8,909 nt of DNA from VMCP01 sp964492925 (GTDB lineage Bacteria > Bacteroidota > Bacteroidia > NS11-12g > UBA955). The DNA is taken from positions 1 to 8,909 of the forward strand of contig CAZBMF010000096.1 of NCBI GenBank assembly GCA_964492925.1. Reading direction: 5' to 3'. The notes beneath the pieces were generated by a model. It ran no database searches and was not told the DNA's origin. It saw nothing but the letters and a program-made list of their open reading frames with translations. The position numbers were made by a program, and so were the translations under genes. Numbering within the stretch: the stretch's first letter is position 1; each line of letters opens with the position of its first letter. Positions 1 to 6,905 of this stretch are shown piece after piece.

Positions 1-3000
1 CGGATATAAGTCGTAAAAACTGTTCAAGTTCAACTTCAACCTATACGTCGCCGTATATATTTTATTCAATGTATACGTATAGCACCAATCGTTCTACAAC
101 TATTAGTGGTTCAAACATTCACGATTTGCCTTATGTGGGTGCCTCTGAATCTTCAAGTTCTGGTTATTACGCATATTTTATGGGTATTTATGCTTATTAC
201 AATTACGGAAATTCAACAAATCCTGTGGTGTTGAATGGTAATAAATTTATCAATATAAAAGCCTATTACTATGCTTATAATTATTATTGCTATTACAATT
301 ACGTTGTTAATTTAACCAACAATACTGTAGATAATGTAAGAACTTATTCTTCATCAACTTCGTATCCTTTCTATTTGATGTATGGTCAAGATTATAACAT
401 TACTGGTAATAAAGTTGTAAACTGTCAATGGGGAACAGCTGGAACCGGTTATGTAACAGTGTTTTATAATTACAATATCACCAATTCTGTAAGATCAGCG
501 AATGTATTTGAAGATAATGTAATCGAAAATAACTGGTCTGGATACCAAATGTATGCGGTAATGTGTTATTATTATTCTAGTTATAAAATTAACAGGAATA
601 GAATAGTTAACAACAACACAAGCACTTATCAGGGAATGTTCTATGGAATGTATTTGTATTATCTATATAACATAGAATTTACAAATAACATTATCGCAGA
701 TAACATGGGATACTATGGTGCCATAAACGTATACACGTATAGTGGAAATAGCGGATATTCTTCTCAATGGAGACAGAATACTGTGAAAAGTATTGGATCT
801 ACCTATTCTTCACATTATGCCTACGGATATGTAATTCAGCAAATGTATGATGTTGATGAAAGGTTCACTGGTAATATTCTTTATATGACCAATCATGCTT
901 ATGCCTATACTCAATATCTTTACAATACAAGTGTTTCTAATATCAAGGAGCACGACAATAACTCTTACTATTTCAACTTTGGAACTCAATATTGGTGCTT
1001 AGGAACTACTGCATATAGTGATTTCGCTGGCCAATATTCTTCTGGTTATGTTGGATTAGGGAACAATTATACGGATCCTCAATTTAAAGACATTGCCAAT
1101 TTTGATTATCGTTGCAACAGCTTTGAAACTCAAAATAATGTCCCTACTGTTTCTAATGTGAAAATTGACCAAGCGAAAAATAACCGCAATTTGGTGAAAT
1201 CTGATCGTGGAGCTTATGAGGGATACATGGACATCAAAGCCAATAAAACTGATTTCTCAGTGCCAGCGGCAGTTTGTGCAGGTTATTCAACTTCTTCAAA
1301 TATTTATGTAGAGAATTTATTTGTTGATACTATTTATAATTTCAATGTTTCGTACACCGTAAATGGAGGTTCTAAATATTCACAGAAAGTAACGCAAAGA
1401 ATTTTACCTGGAGCAGTTGCTAAAATTGATTATAAAGTAGCAATTCCTCTAAACGTAGCTGGTCCTGCTAAAATTTGCATTTTTGTTGATGCTTATGATG
1501 ACAATCTTTCAAATGATTCATTTACATTCTATACCATTGTAAAACCAGCTCCGGGTGGTGGTGATTTTGCAGCCTCTACAAAAGCAACTAATGCTTTGTA
1601 CCAATATGGCAAAACCAACGACATTACAGTTTTAGGGCAACCAGTAATTTATGATGTAAAATCTCCTCGCATCTATTCGAATAGTAATTACAACAACACT
1701 TCGGGAGCAACTACTGGTTGGTATGCACAAGTTCAAGCCTATACCAAAGGTGGTACTGCTATTACAGGTGCTTCGTTAACTGCTCCTTCTGGTTCTAATA
1801 ACTTAGAGGTGAAATTTGTTACAAATGATAACACCTTGGAAGATACTATGATTACCATTGTATTAAAAGTATTTGATAATGCAAATGGTTGCGATACCAA
1901 TATCAAAAGAAATGTATTGATTTATCCTTCAATCAATCCTGATTTCAAATTCCCTGCTAAAATCTGTAATGGTGATGCTGTGCTTTTCTCTAACACCAGC
2001 ACGGTGAAATCTGGTTCTATGGAATTTAACTGGAATTTTGGAACTGGTGTTGCTGCTGATACTTCTAGTGCGCCTGAACCTGTTTTCCAATTCCCTAGCG
2101 AAGGTACGTATAAAGTAATTTTGACAGCAAAAACAATGCCTTATGGTTTTGTATTTAAAGATACTCAAACCATTATTGTTTCTGCTATTCCTAAAGTTGC
2201 GTTCACTAAAACAAATGCTTGTGAAGGCAAAGATTTAACATTTACCAACTTAACTACTCCTACAACCGCAACTTCATCTTGGAATTACGGTGATGGTTCT
2301 CCGTTAAAAACTGGTGTAAACATCAGTGCTGCACACACCTACAGCAAAGCGGGTACCTACTCAGTTACCCTTACCGCTAGCTTAAGTGGTTGTGAAGCTA
2401 AATTGACACAAAAAGTGTATCAATTCGACAAACCAGTTGCTTCTTTCACTAAAACAGCTGGAGTTTGTGACAATGATAAATTTACCTTCAATAATGCTAG
2501 TACCATTTCTAATGGTTTGTTAGGTTCTTTCTGGGATTTTAACGACAATGGAAATGTATCTACCAACTATAGTCCTACTTACCAATTCCAAAAAGCTGGT
2601 ATGAAACAAGTGAAGTTGGTTGTTTCTTCTGAATTTGGTTGTCAAGATTCTGCTACCAAACAAGTTGCTGTAAAAGAAAGTCCTAAAACTAGCTTTATCA
2701 ATGGCCCATTATGTTCAGTTAAACCTACTGTTTTCACTAATACTACACCTGCAGTAGCTGGTGCTTTACCTACCTACACTTGGGATTTTGGTGATGGTAC
2801 CACTTCTTCAGCGGAATCGCCAACTCAAGATTGGAAAGGTAAATTAGGTCCTAAAACAGTTACCTTTAAAATTGTATTAGACAATGGTTGTACGAATACG
2901 GTGGTTAAAGATTTGGTTGTTTTGACTCAGCCAACTCCTAGCTTTACGGCTGCCGACGTTTGTTCTGGTGAAGATGTTGTATTTGTGAACAATACATCTT

Positions 3001-3722
3001 GGACACAAGGTGAAATTTCGTACAAATGGGATTTTGGTGATGGTACCACTACCACCAACTCTGATCCTTCTAAAAAGTATATCACTTCTGTAACTTTAAC
3101 GCCTAAAGTAACTTTGTATGCCTTCATTAATGGTGGTTGTGCAGATTCTATCACACAAGAAATTACAATCAACGAAGCACCAAGAACTTGCGACTTTGTG
3201 GCAAAACCTGATTATGCTTTTGGTTACTTTGGAATCAATGTAGAACCAATGAATGCCAATGGTGTTGTAGGTGGACAAAATAACGTTGATTATACTTGGG
3301 TATTTGAAGGTGGTGGAAACTTTAAAACCAAAGATGTGAATGCAGCTCAAAGTTATAATTTCTCAGAGGATGGAACTTTCGAAGTTACGATGAGAGCAAC
3401 TATGCGTCAAACTGGTTGTATGTGTACCGTAACCAAATCTGTGGTGATGAACAGAGCCAATGCTAAAGAATTAATGAATTCTGGTGTTGCTGTGTATCCT
3501 AATCCAGCTAGCAATATGTTCAACATCGCGCTTACAGAAACTTTTGGTAAGAACATCAACATCCAAGTAAAAAGTATGAGTGGTCAAATTGTGAAAAATT
3601 TGTCAGTTGAAAATACTGGTTTAATCAATGTTGATGCGAGTGCATTAAGCAGTGGAGTTTACATGATTCAAATTTCAAATGGTTCAGAAGTGGTAACCCG
3701 CAAAATGAACATTCAAAAATAA
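1..3722 (+). CDS. Large secreted beta-helix / multi-PKD protein with T9SS type A sorting domain (5' partial)
   Basis: The frame is open to the window edge (first whole codon at 3), so the true start lies upstream and the first in-frame ATG, at 69, is probably internal. Residues are numbered from that ATG (1217 aa to the TAA). Residues 1-340 look like a right-handed parallel beta-helix: recurring N-I-x-x-N-x-[IV]-x-x-N rungs, extremely rich in Tyr. Residues 388-500 look like a CARDB/Ig-like domain and 500-620 like another beta-sandwich. Residues 625-1129 hold about six PKD or PKD-like units, with core W-[ND]-[FY]-G-[DT]-G motifs at W655, W738, W822, W905, W987 and a divergent W1077. Residues 1130-1217 form a T9SS type A sorting domain with VYPNP at 1142-1146 and ending in KMNIQK. 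Known family behaviour: such proteins are exported by Sec, then carried across the outer membrane by T9SS and attached or released. No catalytic residues are evident. An adhesin or polysaccharide-binding role is only inferred. Confidence 0.9.
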   Translation, partial: DISRKNCSSSTSTYTSPYIFYSMYTYSTNRSTTISGSNIHDLPYVGASESSSSGYYAYFMGIYAYYNYGNSTNPVVLNGNKFINIKAYYYAYNYYCYYNYVVNLTNNTVDNVRTYSSSTSYPFYLMYGQDYNITGNKVVNCQWGTAGTGYVTVFYNYNITNSVRSANVFEDNVIENNWSGYQMYAVMCYYYSSYKINRNRIVNNNTSTYQGMFYGMYLYYLYNIEFTNNIIADNMGYYGAINVYTYSGNSGYSSQWRQNTVKSIGSTYSSHYAYGYVIQQMYDVDERFTGNILYMTNHAYAYTQYLYNTSVSNIKEHDNNSYYFNFGTQYWCLGTTAYSDFAGQYSSGYVGLGNNYTDPQFKDIANFDYRCNSFETQNNVPTVSNVKIDQAKNNRNLVKSDRGAYEGYMDIKANKTDFSVPAAVCAGYSTSSNIYVENLFVDTIYNFNVSYTVNGGSKYSQKVTQRILPGAVAKIDYKVAIPLNVAGPAKICIFVDAYDDNLSNDSFTFYTIVKPAPGGGDFAASTKATNALYQYGKTNDITVLGQPVIYDVKSPRIYSNSNYNNTSGATTGWYAQVQAYTKGGTAITGASLTAPSGSNNLEVKFVTNDNTLEDTMITIVLKVFDNANGCDTNIKRNVLIYPSINPDFKFPAKICNGDAVLFSNTSTVKSGSMEFNWNFGTGVAADTSSAPEPVFQFPSEGTYKVILTAKTMPYGFVFKDTQTIIVSAIPKVAFTKTNACEGKDLTFTNLTTPTTATSSWNYGDGSPLKTGVNISAAHTYSKAGTYSVTLTASLSGCEAKLTQKVYQFDKPVASFTKTAGVCDNDKFTFNNASTISNGLLGSFWDFNDNGNVSTNYSPTYQFQKAGMKQVKLVVSSEFGCQDSATKQVAVKESPKTSFINGPLCSVKPTVFTNTTPAVAGALPTYTWDFGDGTTSSAESPTQDWKGKLGPKTVTFKIVLDNGCTNTVVKDLVVLTQPTPSFTAADVCSGEDVVFVNNTSWTQGEISYKWDFGDGTTTTNSDPSKKYITSVTLTPKVTLYAFINGGCADSITQEITINEAPRTCDFVAKPDYAFGYFGINVEPMNANGVVGGQNNVDYTWVFEGGGNFKTKDVNAAQSYNFSEDGTFEVTMRATMRQTGCMCTVTKSVVMNRANAKELMNSGVAVYPNPASNMFNIALTETFGKNINIQVKSMSGQIVKNLSVENTGLINVDASALSSGVYMIQISNGSEVVTRKMNIQK
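234..740 (+). repeat. Tyr-rich beta-helix rungs, about 24-37 residues each
   Basis: Six consecutive imperfect repeats can be read in the protein, starting at residues 56, 81, 110, 136, 173 and 201 (numbered from the ATG at 69). Most begin with an [NK]-[IL]-x-x-N-x-[VI]-x-x-N strand-and-turn and continue into a Gly/Tyr-rich half ending in alternating aromatic residues. The fourth, at 136-172, is longer and appears to hold an extra strand. The pattern matches rungs of a right-handed beta-helix, with Asn ladders at turns. The repeats are conserved in protein pattern rather than in DNA sequence. Confidence 0.65.
1941..3455 (+). repeat. Tandem PKD-domain repeats, about 83 aa period
   Basis: The core Trp residues recur at intervals of 83, 84, 83, 82 and 90 residues. 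Units 1-5 each open with a strand ending C-x-x-x-x-x-[VF]-x-F-x-N. Units 2-5 also carry a second Cys in a [GS]-C-x-x motif near their end, so one disulfide per domain is plausible. Unit 1 lacks that second Cys, and unit 6 has a divergent core (W-V-F-E-G-G). A 24-bp identical DNA stretch encodes the WDFGDGTT cores of units 4 (2781-2804) and 5 (3027-3050), which suggests recent duplication or gene conversion. Confidence 0.8.
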
Positions 3723-3743
3723 AATCAGTTGTTAATCTAATTA

Positions 3744-3771
3744 GAAAGGGTGATCATTTGATCACCCTTTC
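3744..3771. terminator. Strong inverted repeat, likely bidirectional terminator
   Basis: A perfect 13-bp inverted repeat (GAAAGGGTGATCA and its complement) is separated by only 2 nt, giving in practice a stem of about 12 bp with a 4-nt loop. It lies 21 nt after the stop of the large T9SS protein and is followed by a T-rich stretch (TTGTTTATG). The gene on the other side converges on it, so the hairpin probably stops transcription from both directions. The T-tract is interrupted on both strands. Confidence 0.8.
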
Positions 3772-3799
3772 TTGTTTATGCAAAAAATAATCTGCCAAT

Positions 3800-3820
3800 G
3801 ATTTGCATTTACTGCAAATC
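3800..3820 (-). terminator. Hairpin just after the 3-hydroxyacyl-CoA dehydrogenase-like gene
   Basis: Perfect 8-bp arms (GATTTGCA / TGCAAATC) surround a 5-nt loop and begin 2 nt beyond the stop codon of the minus-strand gene. A run of Ts appears about 13 nt after the stem on the minus strand (ATTATTTTTTG). It may be a weak terminator or a 3'-end-protecting hairpin. The stronger inverted repeat at 3744-3771 lies further downstream as a backstop. Confidence 0.45.
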
Positions 3821-3822
3821 TT

Positions 3823-4491
3823 TTATGCTTTTTGGATGCAGTGGCTCAAATAAACTTTTTTCAATGCTGGACAAATTTTATATCGTTCCTCTTTGGTGTC
3901 TGAGTGCAATGATTCCAACAATGGATAAACGTTTTCAATACCTATTTGTTCTAAAAATTCAAATGGCCCTTTTGGATAATTTACGCCCAACTTCATCGCA
4001 GTATCGATATCTTTTTCGTTGGCAGTTCCTTCTTGAACAGTGTAAAAAGCTTCATTGATGATCATCGAAATAATGCGTGGTGTTACCATTCCAACACGAC
4101 TATCTACTTGGGTAAAAGTTTCATATCCAAGTAATGAAAATATTTCCTCTGGATTAATTACGTTCAAAGGGTTTGTGTATTCTATGGTACTTCTTTCAAT
4201 CATGGTTGGCAATGCATTGATGCCCATGATTTTGAGGGACATAGGAGTGAGGTTGGCGGCATGAAAGGCTCCTTCAATGCTTATGTTGATTGCACTAAAA
4301 AGAAAAATGGTTTTTTCATTACAAACATAATCACTGAGTTTTTCGGGATGCTCATCAAAGTTCAAATCAATAAATATGTCAAAATCGTAATGAGATTTTG
4401 TATCTTGCGCCCATGTGTAAGAATCTGGGTTCAAATTTCTGCGCTTCCAAGCTTCTGCTTTTTTGCCTGTTCCCAATACTGCTATTTTCAT
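3823..4491 (-). CDS. Short, catalytically divergent 3-hydroxyacyl-CoA dehydrogenase-like protein
   Basis: The product is 222 aa, against roughly 280-290 aa for standard bacterial 3-hydroxybutyryl-CoA dehydrogenases. The N-terminus (MKIAVLGTG) is a Rossmann beta-1/loop with a degraded GxGxxG, and the nucleotide domain (about 1-110) is much shortened. Residues 132-190 match the C-terminal 3HCDH dimerisation domain, including the hallmark YPKGPFEFLEQIG at 172-184. Aligned by eye, the family's catalytic His of the HFFNP motif is Met89, the following Glu is Ser101, and the Asn of the FVVNR motif is Pro138. This points to a non-dehydrogenase role, perhaps ligand binding, or altered chemistry. The start at 4491 is chosen because the fold begins there; an in-frame ATG at 4527 would add 12 residues and overlap ridA. 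The gene is divergent from ridA. The family assignment is firm, but the function is not known. Confidence 0.8.
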   Translation of the reverse strand: MKIAVLGTGKKAEAWKRRNLNPDSYTWAQDTKSHYDFDIFIDLNFDEHPEKLSDYVCNEKTIFLFSAINISIEGAFHAANLTPMSLKIMGINALPTMIERSTIEYTNPLNVINPEEIFSLLGYETFTQVDSRVGMVTPRIISMIINEAFYTVQEGTANEKDIDTAMKLGVNYPKGPFEFLEQIGIENVYPLLESLHSDTKEERYKICPALKKVYLSHCIQKA

Positions 4492-4498
4492 GTGCCTA

Positions 4499-4527
4499 CA
4501 AAAATACAACAAATATGAGAGAAACAA
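4499..4527 (-). promoter_or_regulatory. Candidate Bacteroidota promoter for the 3HCDH-like gene
   Basis: On the minus strand a TATTTTTG (4506 to 4499) fits the TAnnTTTG -7 consensus, with a TTG (4527 to 4525) placed 18 nt upstream as the -33 element. The -7 element ends 7 nt before the ATG at 4491, so the transcript would have a very short leader or none. The -33 element falls inside the first codons of ridA on the other strand. This is a motif match only. Confidence 0.5.
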
Positions 4528-4898
4528 TTTTATCTAAAAATGCTCCTGCTCCAATTGGACCATATAGCCAAGGTGTTCGCTTTGGAAATACTTATTATTT
4601 TTCAGGACAAATTGCTTTGGATCCACAAACAGGAACTTTTGTATCTGAAACTGATGTTCGTTTGCAAACCACTCAAGTAATGAAAAATATTGAAGCCCTC
4701 CTAAAAGAAGCGGATTTAGATTTTGATAATATCGTGAAAACATCCATCTTCCTAAAAAGCATGAACGATTTTCCTGCGGTGAATGAAGAATATGCAAAAT
4801 GGTTCAAATCTGGGGTTTATCCAGCCCGTGAAACCGTTGAAGTTTCTAGATTGCCGAAAGATGCTTTGGTGGAAATTTCGGTGATCTGCGCGAAATAA
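4515..4898 (+). CDS. ridA: RidA family 2-iminobutanoate/2-iminopropanoate deaminase
   Basis: The product is 127 aa, the usual RidA (YjgF/YER057c/UK114) length. The family signature is complete: APAPIGPYSQ near the N-terminus with Tyr17, the FSGQIALDP strand with Ser30, YPARETVEV with Arg105 and VEISVI with Glu120. Tyr17, Ser30, Arg105 and Glu120 fall at the same numbers as the active-site residues of E. coli RidA; its Cys107 is Thr here. Known role: a cytoplasmic trimer that hydrolyses reactive enamine/imine intermediates such as 2-aminoacrylate, made by PLP-dependent dehydratases, and so protects PLP enzymes. The start at 4515 is chosen because the family alignment begins there; the longer open frame upstream is antisense to the divergent gene. 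No good TAnnTTTG element was seen for it, so its promoter probably lies within the neighbouring coding sequence. Confidence 0.95.
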   Translation: MRETILSKNAPAPIGPYSQGVRFGNTYYFSGQIALDPQTGTFVSETDVRLQTTQVMKNIEALLKEADLDFDNIVKTSIFLKSMNDFPAVNEEYAKWFKSGVYPARETVEVSRLPKDALVEISVICAK

Positions 4899-4934
4899 TT
4901 GTACATTAATTTTTGCACGTTTAATTTGGCGGGA

Positions 4935-4971
4935 TAGATCTCAATTTATGGTGGAGAATCTATTTTATTTT
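4935..4971 (+). terminator. Candidate terminator after ridA
   Basis: TAGATCTC (4935-4942) can pair with GAGAATCTA (4954-4962) with one bulged A and an 11-nt loop, followed by TTTTATTTT. It lies 37 nt past the ridA stop. The stem is AT-rich and imperfect, so the call is modest. Confidence 0.4.
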
Positions 4972-5177
4972 CAATTCCTTTTATTGCGGCTCTTCATTTG
5001 AAACCCTTTTTTGCAAATCAATATTTCGTAACTCTGTTTGCAAAATGAAAGTGAACTGATTGCGCAATTTGAGTGTAACGTAAAAAAGGGAAATACCCTC
5101 TTTTCTTTGGTTTGTTAAATCTGCGAAGTAATGAACACTAGGGTGAATATCGCCATGAATTAAACTCAATTTATGGT
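4940..5177. repeat. 13-bp direct repeat spanning the ridA / copper-oxygenase intergenic region
   Basis: The 13-mer CTCAATTTATGGT occurs at 4940-4952 and again at 5165-5177, in the same orientation, 225 bp apart. Together the copies bracket most of the 288-bp gap between the two convergent genes. The enclosed DNA holds no recognisable gene or transposon end. An old insertion, a deletion scar or chance in AT-rich DNA are all possible. Confidence 0.6.
5082..5104 (-). terminator. Candidate terminator after the cytochrome-copper oxygenase gene
   Basis: On the minus strand, AAAAGAGGG pairs with CCCTTTTTT across a 5-nt loop (TATTT), giving a 9-bp stem with one G-T wobble. It lies about 80 nt after the stop of the copper-oxygenase gene. 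The A-tract/T-tract flanks around a GGG/CCC core are typical of a rho-independent terminator that could work on either strand. Confidence 0.5.
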
Positions 5178-5186
5178 TCGGTTCTG

Positions 5187-6737
5187 CTATTTAATAGTCA
5201 CCTTGATTTGGGCACTATGATTGTTGCTTTTTAGCTCAACAATATACATACCTACAGGTTGGTTTTCTATGTAAATATGTCCAGTTCTTTGGTTATCTAT
5301 TTGGTAATCAGTTATTTTTTGTCCCTCAAAATTATAAATACAAATCTTTTGAATGGCTTCGTTTGATTCAAAATTTAAGATGTTTTTAATAGGGTTGGGA
5401 TATAAACTGGTGTTTATTTTGGCAATTTTGGCCGTTCCTGAAATGTTTTTTAAGCTGGTTGTGTCAATTACCAAATTTTCATCACCGGCTTGATATCCGG
5501 CATACCAAAAATATACAAGCATCATCTCATCGGCGGTGCCTTCACCTTTTGCAACGGCCAATGGTGGATTGTTGGGATTGTTCGGATTGCTACTGGTGTT
5601 GTTGTATTTGGCTTGTGCCCATAAAATATCAGCGTTTTGCACAATCACAGGATTTTTAAACGAATAGGTTCTTTGCCAATGGAAATCCCAATTTGGAATA
5701 TCTATGAATTTTAGGGTATCGGTTCCTCTCAAACCATATGCTTTGATGCTCGTTCCAATCAGGTGCATGTGGGGTGCCACCGCAAAAACTGTAGCCTTGC
5801 CATTTACCGTATATTTTGTGTAAAATGTTTTTTCAACGTTCGCTGGAATGTACAATGGACCATTGGTCATGTTGTTATTGTTATGATTCAAAATGGGCGA
5901 AATTAAAACTTCCCTCAATGTGTTGGTTGTTGTTTTGAGGTAAACCTTCGTAGAATCGAGCATGGAATTTACACCGCCCGGATAATGGATTTGAAGGATA
6001 ATTCTCGTATTTTTCAATAGCTTGGTGCCAAAACCTGGGTGGAAAATGAAAGGCTCTTGACCCGGAACATAAACACCAATTAGCTGTGAAGTTGGAGAAC
6101 CTGTGCCACCAAATGCAAGATAACCGGGATTGGGATCTTGGTTGTCTTTTGTAACGGGAATGCTACTTGTGTCTTGAAACACCAAAACATGATGCACAAT
6201 TTGTCGATTCCCAGGAACAACTTCTAAAGCCGTGGCGTATTGATTTTGAGGGATATTGGTTGGCAACACGAAGCAGCGATATTCATCTGTTGTTGTGTTT
6301 ACAATGTAATCGGGCATTTTTAAAATCATATTGGCTCCAGTAAGTTGCGCCCCTGTTTGAGCAACGGGATCAGGAGGTGCCACATTTAAATTACCAGATG
6401 GAGCATTGTTGTTGGCCCAAGTTTTTATGGCTTCTATTTCCTGGGTACTCAATATTCTTTCATGTGCGTATCTTTTAAACTTTGGATCGGCTGGCCAAGG
6501 CGGCATTCTTTTTGAATCAACCGAATACGAAATACTGCTTGCCATAGATTGAGCATTGGAATAACCCACCAATGAAAACGGTGCTATTCCACCATCAATG
6601 TGGCATTTTGTGCAGTTTTTATATAATATAGGAGCAATATTTTCGGCCCATGTAGGTGTTTGTGCCTTGGTGTTGGCAATTGTGAAAATTGCGAAAACAA
6701 AGAGGAAATATTTTCTGAAAATTGCAAATAATTTCAT
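5187..6737 (-). CDS. Secreted cytochrome c - copper type II (PHM-like) monooxygenase fusion with T9SS sorting domain
   Basis: The product is 516 aa. Residues 1-25 form a Sec signal peptide (Lys/Arg start, hydrophobic core, NTKA before Gln). Residues 28-115 form a c-type cytochrome domain with heme motif CTKCH (42-46) and likely axial Met78 in RMPPWPAD. Residues 135-430 match the two beta-sandwich domains of copper type II, ascorbate-dependent monooxygenases (peptidylglycine alpha-hydroxylating and dopamine beta-monooxygenase). All expected copper ligands are visible: His182-His183 and His251 for one site, and His323-x-His325 plus Met405 (DEM) for the other, with spacings close to PHM. Residues 440-516 are a T9SS type A sorting domain (YPNP 446-449). 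Inference: the heme domain feeds electrons to the copper centres at the cell surface in place of ascorbate. The substrate is unknown. It is transcribed alone, divergent from the DUF3467 gene. Confidence 0.9.
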   Translation of the reverse strand: MKLFAIFRKYFLFVFAIFTIANTKAQTPTWAENIAPILYKNCTKCHIDGGIAPFSLVGYSNAQSMASSISYSVDSKRMPPWPADPKFKRYAHERILSTQEIEAIKTWANNNAPSGNLNVAPPDPVAQTGAQLTGANMILKMPDYIVNTTTDEYRCFVLPTNIPQNQYATALEVVPGNRQIVHHVLVFQDTSSIPVTKDNQDPNPGYLAFGGTGSPTSQLIGVYVPGQEPFIFHPGFGTKLLKNTRIILQIHYPGGVNSMLDSTKVYLKTTTNTLREVLISPILNHNNNNMTNGPLYIPANVEKTFYTKYTVNGKATVFAVAPHMHLIGTSIKAYGLRGTDTLKFIDIPNWDFHWQRTYSFKNPVIVQNADILWAQAKYNNTSSNPNNPNNPPLAVAKGEGTADEMMLVYFWYAGYQAGDENLVIDTTSLKNISGTAKIAKINTSLYPNPIKNILNFESNEAIQKICIYNFEGQKITDYQIDNQRTGHIYIENQPVGMYIVELKSNNHSAQIKVTIK

Positions 6738-6871
6738 GTTTTTTTGATTTAATTGATTGAATGATGATTCATTATATCTAGTTTATAGACGAACTTTGTT
6801 GTAATTGGTTACTGATAAATCAATTTTTATGCCAACGTATACAGAAATTCGTTGAATCTAAATGTTTAATT

Positions 6872-6905
6872 CAAATATAAAGGATTAAATTTGTACTATG
6901 TCCAA
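6872..6905 (-). promoter_or_regulatory. Possible promoter for the cytochrome-copper oxygenase gene
   Basis: On the minus strand TATATTTG (6879 to 6872) matches TAnnTTTG. The nearest TTG upstream (6905 to 6903) is 23 nt away, at the long end of the usual spacing and inside the divergent DUF3467 gene. It would give a 5' untranslated region of about 125 nt before the ATG at 6737. Confidence 0.3.
6886..6893 (+). promoter_or_regulatory. -7 element for the DUF3467-paaN operon
   Basis: TAAATTTG matches the Bacteroidota -7 consensus TAnnTTTG exactly and ends only 4 nt before the ATG at 6898. Transcription would then start at or next to the start codon, implying a leaderless or nearly leaderless mRNA. 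No clear TTG -33 element sits at the normal distance; only a GTTTAA stretch around 6864-6869 is close. Confidence 0.45.

Noticed and set aside
1929..3350. Minus-strand open frames inside the PKD region
   Set aside because: They are shadows of a repetitive, strongly supported plus-strand gene, with no family resemblance or gene-like spacing.
1941..3455. CRISPR-like or satellite repeats
   Set aside because: The periodicity is about 250 bp, lies in a coding frame and is explained by PKD domains.
4398..4514. N-terminal extension of ridA that looks like a lipoprotein signal (hydrophobic run ending LLFSC)
   Set aside because: It is antisense to the start of the well-supported minus-strand 3HCDH-like gene, and RidA proteins begin at the Met at 4515. 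The hydrophobic look comes from T-rich codons complementary to the A/G-rich opposite strand.
4492..4527. Earlier ATG at 4527 for the 3HCDH-like gene
   Set aside because: It would add MFLSYLLYFCRH before the conserved MKIAVLG start, overlap ridA, and place the best promoter motif inside the coding region.
4902..4916. TAATTTTTGCAC as a plus-strand promoter after ridA
   Set aside because: The spacing within the motif is one base off consensus, and no plus-strand gene follows it.
4981..5169. Minus-strand open frame of 62 codons between the two convergent genes
   Set aside because: It begins with TTG, has no ATG in the whole open stretch, matches no family I recognise, and contains the likely terminator of the upstream gene.
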